DNA of 64,000 bases from Pseudomonadota bacterium. Its GTDB lineage: Bacteria > Pseudomonadota > Gammaproteobacteria > Steroidobacterales > Woeseiaceae. Of the stretch, positions 24,983 to 33,313 are shown piece after piece; within the stretch, counting starts at the first letter, position 1; every line of letters starts with the position of its first letter. The position numbers and the translations under genes are program-made. The stretch spans positions 1 to 64,000 of the forward strand of contig JADFNV010000005.1 in the NCBI GenBank assembly GCA_022563195.1, given 5' to 3'. A model generated the notes under the pieces. It was not told where the DNA came from. It searched no databases and saw only the letters and a list, made by a program, of their open reading frames with translations.

Positions 24983-25722
24983 CCACCGTTCACACGAAGG
25001 GTCTGCCCGGTAATGTAGGCGGCATCGTCCGAGGCCAGGAACGCCATGGCTGCGGCGATTTCCTCCGGTTTTCCGTAACGGCGCATCGGTACGAGACGCA
25101 AAGCTTCTTCGAGGCCCTCCGCATCGATCTCGCCGAGCATTTCGGTTGCGATGTAGCCGGGGGAAACGGAATTGACTGTAATGCCGTGCTGCGCCATCTC
25201 GGCCGCCATCGGATGCATCATGTTGACGATGCCGCCCTTCGAGGCCGTGCACACTGAATACTTATTGCCGCCGAAATCGGCGACTTCGTTGATGATCGAG
25301 CCGGTCGCGATGATGCGGCCAAATTTGCGTTCGATCATGTGCGGCAGGACCGACTGCGATACATTGAAAAATCCACGCAGGTTGGTATCCATCGCCGCAT
25401 TCCAATCGTCTTCGGTGCTGTCGATGAAGGCTTTATCGATAACGATGCCCGCGTTGCTAACCAGGATGTCGATTTTTCCGAATGCGTCCAGTGTTTCGTC
25501 GCGCAGACGATCGGTGTCTTCGCGCCGGGAAACGTCAGCCTGTATCGCGATCGCCTCGCCGCCCGCGGCACGAATCCCGTTTGCGACGTCTTCCGCGAGA
25601 CCTGCAGCGGCCTTGTAGTTCACGACAACCTGGGCGCCCTCCTCAGCAAAGCGTGTCGCTATCGCCTTGCCGATGCCGCGCGAGGCGCCCGTGATAATTG
25701 CCACTCTGTCGTCGAGCATCAT
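24967..25722 (-). CDS. FabG-like SDR with interrupted catalytic motif
   Basis: A 251-residue short-chain dehydrogenase with the NADP(H) motif TGASRGIG (11-18), NAG (90-92) and the catalytic Ser142 in ATGSIINE. Tyr155 is at the usual 13-residue distance from the Ser, but Lys162 follows after six residues instead of three (YSVCTASK instead of YSASK-type). Three residues (VCT, codons near 25249-25255) seem to be inserted in the YxxxK motif. The remainder, including VNSVSPGYIATEM and GQTLRVNGGMSMS, looks like an intact 3-oxoacyl-ACP reductase-type enzyme. Activity is therefore doubtful. The gene reads toward the M3 peptidase. Confidence 0.88.
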   Translation of the reverse strand: MMLDDRVAIITGASRGIGKAIATRFAEEGAQVVVNYKAAAGLAEDVANGIRAAGGEAIAIQADVSRREDTDRLRDETLDAFGKIDILVSNAGIVIDKAFIDSTEDDWNAAMDTNLRGFFNVSQSVLPHMIERKFGRIIATGSIINEVADFGGNKYSVCTASKGGIVNMMHPMAAEMAQHGITVNSVSPGYIATEMLGEIDAEGLEEALRLVPMRRYGKPEEIAAAMAFLASDDAAYITGQTLRVNGGMSMS

Positions 25723-25753
25723 CGTCTTCGATTCTCTTGTACCAGTAGCGAAC

Positions 25754-27991
25754 TTAATCGGTCTCAGCGAGCATCTCAGGCCTTATGATTTCGCCACTGG
25801 CTTCGAGCTCGCGCACATGTTTGAGTTGCTCGGCCATGTCAGAGGCGATCTTCGCACGCATGGCTACAAATTCTGGTTCATGGCGTAAGGGTTCAAATAT
25901 CGGATCGTGATCGAAGGCGTAGCGCCACAAAATTCTCCAGCCGGCATCCACGCCGCGTTGCAATTCCGCCAACGCGTCGTCGTTTTTACCCAGCAAGGCG
26001 TAAGTTCGCGCATTGCCCCACGCACTACCCCAGAGACCCAGAATTGGTTTTGACCGAATGACGGGAATCACAGCCTCAAGTAGCTGCCGACCCCGCTCCG
26101 CCTCGCCCGTGCGGAAGTGCAGGTAAGCGATCTCGACCGCGGCGAAATAATTTGCGCGATTGACGCCCGGACTGTCGGCATTGACGATTTCGGGGTAAAG
26201 CGTTGCGTATCGCTGCAGTGCATCGTCCTGGCGGCCGTTTGCGATGTCGATGTCCCGCAACAATTCCAGGGACATACCGGCCCAAGTGTTCATTTGACTT
26301 GAGTAATCGTGGACATCGTTGGCCAGAACGATCGCGTCATCAAGCTCGCCTCGAAGTATCGACAGGAGAAGTCGAACCGGTTTTTGCGCACCGTTGTCCG
26401 GTTGCACCACGATACTCCGGTCCAGCCACTTCTCGGCCGTATCAAGATCATCCAGCGATAGATACCAAACTGCCATGGAGGCCATAGCGCCCGCGTCAGA
26501 CGGGTCAGCCTCAAGACCCTTGCTGTCCCACAACACAGCATCATCGATCTGAGCTTTGACGCTCCCGTGGTAGACCGCATATCCCGAGTAGCCAAAACGC
26601 GAGTCCGGGTGCATTTCGACAGCGCGTTCGAACGTCCTGCGCGCGTCGTCAAATTGTCCGACCTGGACCAAGCTAAAGCCAACATTACTGCGCAGGACGG
26701 CGGAAAGCGGATCCAGTTCAAGACCTTTCTCAAACATCGCCAACGCTTCTTCATGTCGACCTTGATTGTCCAGGTTGAGGCCGTACCAGTTGTAAGCTGC
26801 CAAGTGATTCGGGCTGAGTTCGATTGCGCGTACGTAGTCGGCTTCCGCCGCTGCATAATCGCGCGCATTACTCTTGATGGCCCCCAACGACGCGTAAGCT
26901 TCGCCAATTTTATCGTTAATGTGCAGCGCCGTTTCTACTGCACGTTTTGCAAGCGGCATTGCGTCGGCCGGATCAGCGCCTGAGTAATACACGCTGTGCC
27001 TGTACGCATCGCTCAGTCCAACGTATGCCAATGCGTATCCGGGATCGAGGTCGATAGCATGTTGATAGTGCCTTATTGATTCAGTAACGGATTCCGCGGT
27101 CCTGGTCGTCCACAGCTTTTTTGCGAGCAGATAAGATTCATAAGCCTCGAGATCGCGCGTGTGAACGACGTCCAGTTTCTCTTGATCTTCCGGCGACAGC
27201 GTCGCCTGCAGTGCGGCCGCGATTGCTTTCGATATCTCGCTTTGTATTTTGAACAGGTTTTCGGCCGTCAGTTTACGGTCGTATGTTTCGGCCCACAGGT
27301 GTTGGTCGGTCGCCGCATCGATGAGTTGCACGTTGATGCGAACCATGTCGCCCGAACGCTGTATGCCACCCTCGAGAATATTGGCGACACCCAACTCTTG
27401 TGCAATTTCTCGAAGGTTCTTGGTCGTGTCCTTGTACGCCATCACCGACGTACGAGAGATTACCTTCATCGAGCCGATCTTGGCGATTGTCGTCAGCAGA
27501 TCGTCGTGGATGCCTTCGGTGAAGAATTCATCCTCTTCACGGTTGCTGCGATTGTCGAAGGGCAGTACAGCAATGGATTTGTCGTTGACCTGAGCCGGGG
27601 CCTGCTCTGCCACCTCCTCGACTGCCTGATCAACGGTGGGCGCACGATCGGCGATGCGTGATTCCCACACAAAATAGCCCAGTGCGATGCCGAGCAATAC
27701 GATAATGGAATAGTCGAGCTTACGGCCTGTGTGAGATGTAATTGACGCTGTACGATCGACGTCTTTCTCTTTCTTTAGCCCTTCGGGGGTGATCTCAAAG
27801 GCCCAGGCGAAGAACACGGCCAACGGAAAACCGAGCAGCAATAAGAATAATACGGTCTTCGAGACCCACTCCGGTGTGCCAAAGTTGTCGAACGCGAGAT
27901 CCGCAACCTGGGCGAGCAACCACGCGATGACCATGTAGGCAATCGCTACGCGAAAGACGTTGCGGCGTTTCAATTCGTTGAACAGGCTCAT
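25754..27991 (-). CDS. TolB-N/TPR membrane protein, paralog 4
   Basis: The ATG at 27991 matches the MSLFNELKRRNVFRVA start of the family; an upstream TTG (28033) would add 14 residues and overlap a terminator hairpin. The 745-residue protein is the longest of the five. Its N-terminal module (to about residue 125) is nearly identical to paralog 2, while its TolB-N domain (SIAVLPFDNRSNREEDEFFTEG, NILEGGIQRSGDMVRINVQLID) follows paralog 5. About a dozen TPR units follow. The end (DPIFEPLRHEPEFVAMRAKI) is usual for TPR proteins of this type. It stands 31 bp upstream of the SDR gene on the same strand. Function unknown; a periplasmic scaffold is likely. Confidence 0.85.
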   Translation of the reverse strand: MSLFNELKRRNVFRVAIAYMVIAWLLAQVADLAFDNFGTPEWVSKTVLFLLLLGFPLAVFFAWAFEITPEGLKKEKDVDRTASITSHTGRKLDYSIIVLLGIALGYFVWESRIADRAPTVDQAVEEVAEQAPAQVNDKSIAVLPFDNRSNREEDEFFTEGIHDDLLTTIAKIGSMKVISRTSVMAYKDTTKNLREIAQELGVANILEGGIQRSGDMVRINVQLIDAATDQHLWAETYDRKLTAENLFKIQSEISKAIAAALQATLSPEDQEKLDVVHTRDLEAYESYLLAKKLWTTRTAESVTESIRHYQHAIDLDPGYALAYVGLSDAYRHSVYYSGADPADAMPLAKRAVETALHINDKIGEAYASLGAIKSNARDYAAAEADYVRAIELSPNHLAAYNWYGLNLDNQGRHEEALAMFEKGLELDPLSAVLRSNVGFSLVQVGQFDDARRTFERAVEMHPDSRFGYSGYAVYHGSVKAQIDDAVLWDSKGLEADPSDAGAMASMAVWYLSLDDLDTAEKWLDRSIVVQPDNGAQKPVRLLLSILRGELDDAIVLANDVHDYSSQMNTWAGMSLELLRDIDIANGRQDDALQRYATLYPEIVNADSPGVNRANYFAAVEIAYLHFRTGEAERGRQLLEAVIPVIRSKPILGLWGSAWGNARTYALLGKNDDALAELQRGVDAGWRILWRYAFDHDPIFEPLRHEPEFVAMRAKIASDMAEQLKHVRELEASGEIIRPEMLAETD

Positions 27992-28031
27992 AAGCGGAGA
28001 AGAATAGGGAATTCCGGGCTGTATAGCCACC

Positions 28032-28058
28032 AAAAAGGGCCCCCTTCAGGGGCCCTTA
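28032..28058 (-). terminator. Rho-independent terminator for the VWA/membrane-protein operon
   Basis: Read on the minus strand, GGGCCCCTGAAGGGGGCCC forms a strong GC stem with a four-base loop and is followed by TTTTT. It lies between the stop of the VWA lipoprotein gene (28090) and the start of the TPR gene (27991), so it separates the two transcription units. Confidence 0.8.
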
Positions 28059-28089
28059 CTTAATTAAATGCGTGTAGCCGGAACGGCCG

Positions 28090-28725
28090 CTATAACAAGC
28101 CTTCCAGACCGTCCAGGTCGTTGATCACGCGCCACTCGCCGCCGGTCTTTTCGACCTTGCCCTGCCATTCCTGGAGCCGGTCCAGGTATTCGCGAGGATC
28201 GATGTTGTCGGAGCGTAGCTTGGTGACATTGAGCGCGATGACTTTGAATCCTGCGAGTTCGATATCGATGTCGCGGATATAGCCTTCAGCCAAGTCCTCC
28301 TTGAGATCCGAGAAGATCAGGATCGTCTTATTGCCCGTATCCTTCTCATTGAGGAATTCCACGGCCTGCAACAGACCGCCCGTAATATCGGTGTACGGCG
28401 ACGATTGCACATTCGCCACGAAATCGCTGATTTGCTGTGCGAACAGTCGTTTCTGACGATTGACGGCGCTCGGCCGATCATCGAACGACACTTTGGCGAT
28501 AATGTCTTTTTCACTGAAACTGCCCGTATCGATGCGGGCAACCGCAAAAGAGTCTTTCGCATCCAGCTTTGAGAGCGTATAGCGAATAATCTGCTCGGCC
28601 TTTTCGAGTTCCTGGGCATAGGTGCCCGAAGTATCGAGCAGCATGTATACGCCGGAGTTGCGCGGCGCCTCGCTGCCACATGCAACCAACAGCAGGCACA
28701 AGGTGGTAATTATTCCGGTCTTCAT
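28090..28725 (-). CDS. VWA-like domain lipoprotein
   Basis: The 211-residue product has a lipoprotein signal with Cys16 (LLLVACGS). A von Willebrand factor A-like domain follows: first strand VYMLLDTSGTYAQEL, which holds a variant MIDAS motif (D-x-S-G-T in place of D-x-S-x-S). A Thr occurs in YTDITGGLLQAVEFL and an Asp in ILIFSDLKED, the other two MIDAS positions. VWA domains bind partner proteins through a divalent metal. Its first bases overlap the end of the upstream membrane-protein gene by four (ATGA), so the two are translationally coupled. I infer that the lipoprotein works with that membrane protein. Confidence 0.8.
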   Translation of the reverse strand: MKTGIITTLCLLLVACGSEAPRNSGVYMLLDTSGTYAQELEKAEQIIRYTLSKLDAKDSFAVARIDTGSFSEKDIIAKVSFDDRPSAVNRQKRLFAQQISDFVANVQSSPYTDITGGLLQAVEFLNEKDTGNKTILIFSDLKEDLAEGYIRDIDIELAGFKVIALNVTKLRSDNIDPREYLDRLQEWQGKVEKTGGEWRVINDLDGLEGLL

Positions 28726-30143
28726 TGTCGTACCCTCCCAGTAACAGCCCCGCCCTGGGAATTGCTCGCCCCGCGTTCCTCAAGCCACAATGGCACGAAT
28801 AACGGCAAGTCATACACCTGCTTGAGCAGAGTTCCGAGATAGAGAAAGATGTTGGCCAATATTCGCAGCACCAGCGACAGCATCCGCAACACCGAAATCG
28901 CAGCCAGTCCGACGACCGTACGTAAGGAATGCACGAAGGTCTCAAGTGGTATTGCGACGAAAGTCAGAGCAAATGGCAGGATGAATCCCATGCCCATCTG
29001 CGCCGCCGTCGTAATCCACATGTATTCACCTGTCGCCGTCGCACCAATATCGCCACGCAGTATGGCGCTCGTCGCAAGCTCATCGTGCAACAGTACCTCG
29101 CGCATATAGGCGAGACCCGCCTCTACGCTTGCCAGCAGGAACAGAATGGTGAACGTGATATAGACCATGCGTATACGGGTCTTGTCCGGCAGTGCACTGA
29201 TCACCGGGAACAGCCGCGTGATGCGCAACGATTCCATCAGGAACAGGCCCATCGAGATTTCAACCAGGATGATGACCAGCGCGGCGATATCAGCCATTTT
29301 AAAGCCGCCGATGAAGTTGGTGCCACCAACCATTTCGGCCATGGGCCGCGCGATCAGTGAGAAGTTAATCGTCGCACCGCCGATGGCAATGACCAATACA
29401 AACGCCGACACGAAAAAATTTACGAGCGATGACGACGACAACACAGAAACCGCACGGTCCTGGCCATGCACGATGTCCTCGTATTCCTGCATCAGTCGGT
29501 CGATCGTGACTGAACGGCTTAGCAGACTGTCGACATTCTTCCCGACCTCCGCCAGTTTCTGCTGAATCAGTCGCCAGTCGGGCCGCATGTGGCGCAATAG
29601 CTGGTGACGCTTCGCACTGGCCTCGTGATAGGCGGTCATCGCATCCTTGTGCGCCTTGATCAGAGACTTGTGAATATCACTGAGTATGTCGCCCACCTGG
29701 CCGCGCCCTTCTTTCGCGTCAATCGCGGCCACTGCCTGGACTGCCTTTACCCAACCCGGTGGGTCCGGTGGTACATCGATCGCGTCGTCATGGTCTTTCT
29801 CGATGCGATTGATCGATTCACTTAAAGAACGATGCAGAGACGAGTACTTCGCAAGATCCTTGCGCACGAAATCGTTGATGCGATCAAATTCGCGCTCGAT
29901 GATGCGTTCTTTCGCCTCGCGGCCGGCCGCAAGCAAGACGTCGCGGTTGCGCACGGCAAGGCCCGCCTCAGAGCGCGACACGGCCTTGGATGCAATCCGG
30001 AAACTCCGGTGCAATGCATGCGCCGTGGCCTGGATAGCCTTATGGGCTGTGCTGCGTATGAGGTAGAGCGCCGCTGTGATCAGGATGATCCAAAGTACCG
30101 CTGACGCGACTGGCCAAGGCGTAATGCCTAGCATAAAGCTCAT
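28722..30143 (-). CDS. Polytopic membrane protein with long cytoplasmic helical domain
   Basis: The 473-residue protein has one N-terminal membrane helix (about 9-30). A charged, helical region of about 200 residues follows (roughly 35-235, heptad-like, with LAKYSSLHRSLSESINRIEKD). Four or five more membrane helices lie between about 240 and 450. I recognise no family. The stop overlaps the start of the VWA lipoprotein by four bases, which suggests stoichiometric partners. A helical cytoplasmic domain on a polytopic protein with an exported metal-binding partner could be a sensor or a scaffold. No histidine kinase or HAMP motif is visible. Confidence 0.7.
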   Translation of the reverse strand: MSFMLGITPWPVASAVLWIILITAALYLIRSTAHKAIQATAHALHRSFRIASKAVSRSEAGLAVRNRDVLLAAGREAKERIIEREFDRINDFVRKDLAKYSSLHRSLSESINRIEKDHDDAIDVPPDPPGWVKAVQAVAAIDAKEGRGQVGDILSDIHKSLIKAHKDAMTAYHEASAKRHQLLRHMRPDWRLIQQKLAEVGKNVDSLLSRSVTIDRLMQEYEDIVHGQDRAVSVLSSSSLVNFFVSAFVLVIAIGGATINFSLIARPMAEMVGGTNFIGGFKMADIAALVIILVEISMGLFLMESLRITRLFPVISALPDKTRIRMVYITFTILFLLASVEAGLAYMREVLLHDELATSAILRGDIGATATGEYMWITTAAQMGMGFILPFALTFVAIPLETFVHSLRTVVGLAAISVLRMLSLVLRILANIFLYLGTLLKQVYDLPLFVPLWLEERGASNSQGGAVTGRVRQ

Positions 30144-30367
30144 GATGGTAACCCCGCTGCCATGTTAGTTAAGCGTAGACCGGTGGTTTTGCGAAGCGCC
30201 CATGAATCGGCGCCGTGCCTTTTTCATCGTCGTGCGGAGCGTTTCACAGTGGCCGGTACAGTGTCAACGTCACGGGCCACAATTCGCGCAAGTTCTTGTG
30301 ATATTTGGAAAAACGCGGCAATCATGCCCCGAAATACGACATAATGGAGCAGTCAATGCGAACGAAA

Positions 30368-30991
30368 TCAGTCTTCCCGACCAGGCAGTTCCCCGGTCAT
30401 CTTGACCCATGCAGAATTAACGACCAATTCCGCCTCGTTGTATACGACTCCCAGTTCCGTTTCCATGCCCGTTACGTCTTTGAGGTACTGCAGCGAGTTG
30501 TATATCGCCAGGTCGAGTGTGTCCGGCGTAAGAACTTGCGGACTCGTGAGTCGGGACATGGCGCCCCGATTGATTTGTTCATAGCGACTTTGCAATCCAT
30601 AGGTTAATGACAAAGCCGATACGAGACCGTAATCCATTTTTGCGAGTGATCCAGTCGCTAAGGCCGTCTCCCAGGCCGTGGACGCCAGCACCACCGGGCT
30701 GTAGCTGTCGATGATTTCGATGTATTCCGACATCGAGGTAATGTCGCCGTTTTGATAGCGTTGGCTTATGACCTGATGCAGGCCCTGGTTGAACGGTGCC
30801 GCATCATCCACGCGAGCTTTGTTTTGTGCGATCTCGTTTAGGAAATTCGACATCGCCTGCTTGATCGTTTCTTCGTCCTCGCGATTTTCCCGCCATTCGT
30901 CAAGGCCAAGCGCGAGCAGAATGCTAACCGTAACCAGCACGGATTCGAAAAGGGCTCTGGGTAACCAGACAGCCGTGGATTTAGGAGACAT
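30368..30991 (-). CDS. Single-span membrane protein of unknown function
   Basis: A 207-residue product with one membrane helix at about residues 12-30 (LFESVLVTVSILLALGLDEWREN). The helix ending in LALxxDEW followed by a charged stretch is typical of a group of small uncharacterised proteins resembling DUF6090. The remaining 170 residues are helical and probably periplasmic. No catalytic motif is visible. Its start lies only 22 bp from the start of the divergent porin gene, so the promoters of one or both must lie inside the other's coding region, unless the start is further in. Confidence 0.6.
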   Translation of the reverse strand: MSPKSTAVWLPRALFESVLVTVSILLALGLDEWRENREDEETIKQAMSNFLNEIAQNKARVDDAAPFNQGLHQVISQRYQNGDITSMSEYIEIIDSYSPVVLASTAWETALATGSLAKMDYGLVSALSLTYGLQSRYEQINRGAMSRLTSPQVLTPDTLDLAIYNSLQYLKDVTGMETELGVVYNEAELVVNSAWVKMTGELPGRED

Positions 30992-31013
30992 GACGAGATA
31001 ACATACCTACGCA

Positions 31014-32102
31014 ATGAATCGACCATTACGATATCAGCTATTGGCTCTGTTGTTCGCGGTTTCAGCCGCCCCAATCGCACACGGACAGGACTCTACATCC
31101 ACCACAGCAGCCTACGGTCCACCAGGCCCAGAGTTTCGCGTAATGGGTTTCGGCGATTTCAGTTACATATCGAAAGACGGCAGCAACGCAGACGGTTTTA
31201 CAGTTGGCCAGGTGGTCGCACATCTAAGTGCCTCCCTTGGAGACTCGTTCGGTGTTTTCGGCGAGTTTAGTTCGACAGCCAGGGACAGCGGATACGCAAC
31301 GGGCGTCGAGCGCCTCATCGTCAAATACGATTATTCCGATCAATTCAAGCTCTCGGCCGGTCGTTACCACACACCGATCGGCTACTGGAATTCCGGCTTT
31401 CATCATGGTGCCTGGTTGCAGACGACGGTAAGTCGACCCGAGATGATCAAATTCGGCTCGAAAATCGTGCCCATACATTTCGTCGGCATTTTACTTGAAG
31501 GTTTGATCCCATCCGGGGCACTCGGGCTTAGTTATAAAGTTGGTGTCGGTAATGGCCGGCACAGCAACATTGCGGCAGCCGGAGATACGGGTGACATCAA
31601 CAGTGACAAAGCATGGATGGTGCAACTCAACTCGAAATCCAGGAAATTCTATGGTCTTAATGTGGGCCTGGGTTTCTACAATGACGAAATTCCATTGGCA
31701 GATGGCACCGACGTTTTGGAAAATACCTTTTCAGCCCACGCGGTTTGGGCCAAAGAGTCGCCTGAAATCGTCTTTGAATACCTGCATTCGACGCATGAAC
31801 TGTTAACAGATAGCAGCATATCGGGCGATGTTGACGCCTGGTACGCCCAAATTGCTTACCGGCTGCCCGGCAGGCACAGTCAATGGAAGCCTTACGCGAG
31901 ATTCGAACAGAATCGAGTGGACGATTCTGATCCGCTGCTCGGTGCTGAGGCCCTGAATTTTGACAGCGGCGTTGTGGGCGTGCGCTGGGACTTCAACCCG
32001 TACGCGACATTGAAAGCAGAGTACCGCAACGAAAAGTTTGACGACGGTATTCGTGAGAATAATTTCCGCCTGCAGATTTCGTTTGTACTGGCCAAGATGT
32101 AA
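31014..32102 (+). CDS. Outer-membrane porin-like protein
   Basis: The 362-residue product has a signal peptide ending near IAHGQ and a sequence of short amphipathic strands with turns. Examples are FRVMGFGDFSYISKDG, DQFKLSAGRYHTPIGYWN and NPYATLKAEYRNEKFDDG. This is the pattern of the OprO/OprP- or LbtU-like porins with 14-18 strands. The start has no strong ribosome site. A gene for a small periplasmic phosphate-binding-protein-like product starts six bases after the stop. The pair is a familiar arrangement, so they probably act together in anion or substrate sensing or uptake, but the ligand is not visible. Confidence 0.75.
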   Translation: MNRPLRYQLLALLFAVSAAPIAHGQDSTSTTAAYGPPGPEFRVMGFGDFSYISKDGSNADGFTVGQVVAHLSASLGDSFGVFGEFSSTARDSGYATGVERLIVKYDYSDQFKLSAGRYHTPIGYWNSGFHHGAWLQTTVSRPEMIKFGSKIVPIHFVGILLEGLIPSGALGLSYKVGVGNGRHSNIAAAGDTGDINSDKAWMVQLNSKSRKFYGLNVGLGFYNDEIPLADGTDVLENTFSAHAVWAKESPEIVFEYLHSTHELLTDSSISGDVDAWYAQIAYRLPGRHSQWKPYARFEQNRVDDSDPLLGAEALNFDSGVVGVRWDFNPYATLKAEYRNEKFDDGIRENNFRLQISFVLAKM

Positions 32103-32107
32103 ATGGG

Positions 32108-32620
32108 ATGCTGATGCGTAATTCCTTTCACAATCTGCATCACAACCTGCGACGACTTGTAATCGCCATGGCTCTGCTGGTTTTAGGTTCGGTGCTTTTT
32201 GCCGCAGAAAAATTGCCACAGAGCCCGATTGCGATCGTCGTGCACAAGGACTTGCCGGTCGAAAACCTGTCGTTAGACGAGTTGCGCAGCATTTTTCTGG
32301 CAGACCAGCAATTCTGGTCAAATCGTACTCGCATCACATTATTGGTGCGGGCGCCGCAGTCGGATGAGCGAACGTTCGTGCTCGATCGTATTTACCAGAT
32401 GTCGGAAGCACAGTTTCGTCATTACTGGATCGCCAAGATGTTTCGAGCCGAGGTGCCCCGTGGACCCAAGATCGTTTTCAGCACCGGCATGGCACTGGAT
32501 CTCGTCGTCGCAATCCCCGGGTCAATCTCATTTACGCGTGCCGATGCGGTGACTGATAACGTCAGAGTTGTTCGTATCAACGGATTGTTGCCGGACGAAG
32601 ACGGTTACCCGCTCAAGTAA
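32108..32620 (+). CDS. Small PstS-like periplasmic binding protein
   Basis: The 170-residue protein has a signal peptide (about residues 1-35, ending near LFAAEK). One lobe of a type II periplasmic binding fold follows: IAIVVHKDLPVENLSLDELRSIFLADQQFWSN and PGSISFTRADAV. The phrase LSLDELRSIF is typical of PstS-like phosphate-binding proteins, but at about 140 mature residues this is half the normal length, so it cannot form the usual two-lobed clam. Such short PBP-like proteins are often found next to porins or sensory kinases. It sits six bases behind the porin gene and is likely cotranscribed with it. Confidence 0.75.
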   Translation: MLMRNSFHNLHHNLRRLVIAMALLVLGSVLFAAEKLPQSPIAIVVHKDLPVENLSLDELRSIFLADQQFWSNRTRITLLVRAPQSDERTFVLDRIYQMSEAQFRHYWIAKMFRAEVPRGPKIVFSTGMALDLVVAIPGSISFTRADAVTDNVRVVRINGLLPDEDGYPLK

Positions 32621-32677
32621 TCACTGCGGCCAGTCCGGGCAGCTCAGATGCTCGCCCACTAACGCATAACGCAACAT
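32621..32677 (-). pseudogene. C-terminal scrap of a lost TolB-N/TPR paralog
   Basis: On the minus strand, 32659 to 32621 reads VGEHLSCPDWPQ followed by TGA, with an open run back to an ATG at 32677. The tail of paralog 2 (stop at 9338) is IGDHLSCPDWPE-stop, and the DNA also agrees closely (CGGCCA, TCCGGGCA and CTCA blocks). Nothing else of the family precedes it: the upstream side is the start of the LysE gene. I read it as the last dozen codons of a paralog whose body was deleted. Confidence 0.6.
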
Positions 32678-32679
32678 TA

Positions 32680-33282
32680 ATGACCGAAGCCGTCATCGCG
32701 TTGACCATTGCAGCAACGATGCTGCTCGGCTCTCCTGGTCCCGCTACCCTGTCGCTGGCGGCTGTGGGTGCAACGTTCGGAGTTTACAAAGGTGTGCCTT
32801 ACCTGGCCGGAATCCTGCTCGGGCTGATTTGCGCCATGACGGGCGCCGTTTTCGGCGTCGCCACAATCTTTGTTCAATGGCCAAAAGTGAAGTTGGTCGT
32901 GCAGGTTCTCGGTGCGATCTATCTTTTTTACATCGCCTTCAAAATTGCTACCGCACCCGTGCTAATGAATGGTGAGTATTCGAATGATGATATGCCAGGC
33001 TTTCGAGATGGATTCGTACTCAACCTGCTAAATCCGAAGGCTTATGCCGCATTTTTTGTATTATTCAGCCAATTCCTGCTGCCGTTTGAAACGACCCCAG
33101 CTCAGTACTTTGCTGCGTCATTGGTCATTTTTGCGGTGGCCGTCGTGGTCGACTGCATCTGGCTGGTGATTGGCTCCGCAATACGCTCGATTTTTTCCCA
33201 TCCCAGGTCCGCACGAGCAACGCGTCTGCTATTTGGATTATCAATTGCTGTTGCGGCAGCGTGGACATTGCTAAGATCATGA
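32680..33282 (+). CDS. LysE-family amino-acid exporter
   Basis: A 200-residue protein with six membrane helices. The first carries MLLGSPGPATLSLAAVGATFG, the P-G-P-A/N signature of LysE/RhtB exporters. The mid-protein segment FRDGFVLNLLNPKAYAAFFVLFSQF is the second family hallmark. LysE proteins export amino acids or related metabolites by proton exchange. The start at 32680 places the coding region directly next to the scrap of a TPR gene on the other strand. The gene is followed 31 bp later by TPR paralog 5. The substrate is unknown. Confidence 0.9.
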   Translation: MTEAVIALTIAATMLLGSPGPATLSLAAVGATFGVYKGVPYLAGILLGLICAMTGAVFGVATIFVQWPKVKLVVQVLGAIYLFYIAFKIATAPVLMNGEYSNDDMPGFRDGFVLNLLNPKAYAAFFVLFSQFLLPFETTPAQYFAASLVIFAVAVVVDCIWLVIGSAIRSIFSHPRSARATRLLFGLSIAVAAAWTLLRS

Positions 33283-33313
33283 AATAAGCACGAATTGCAC
33301 CGGGGAACACCGC

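Noticed and set aside
25249..25251. First read as a Tyr-to-Cys change in the SDR catalytic motif
   Set aside because: Spacing from Ser142 shows Tyr155 is in place; the three residues VCT are better read as an insertion before the Lys.
24863..25252. 130-codon N-terminal extension of the M3 peptidase
   Set aside because: It would be antisense to the SDR gene, cross the 31-bp repeat, and place a lipoprotein signal in mid-protein; the ATG at 24862 has a strong ribosome site.
30162..30344. 60-codon plus-strand frame in a 224-bp gap
   Set aside because: No ribosome site, Arg/Ser-rich composition and no similarity I recognise.
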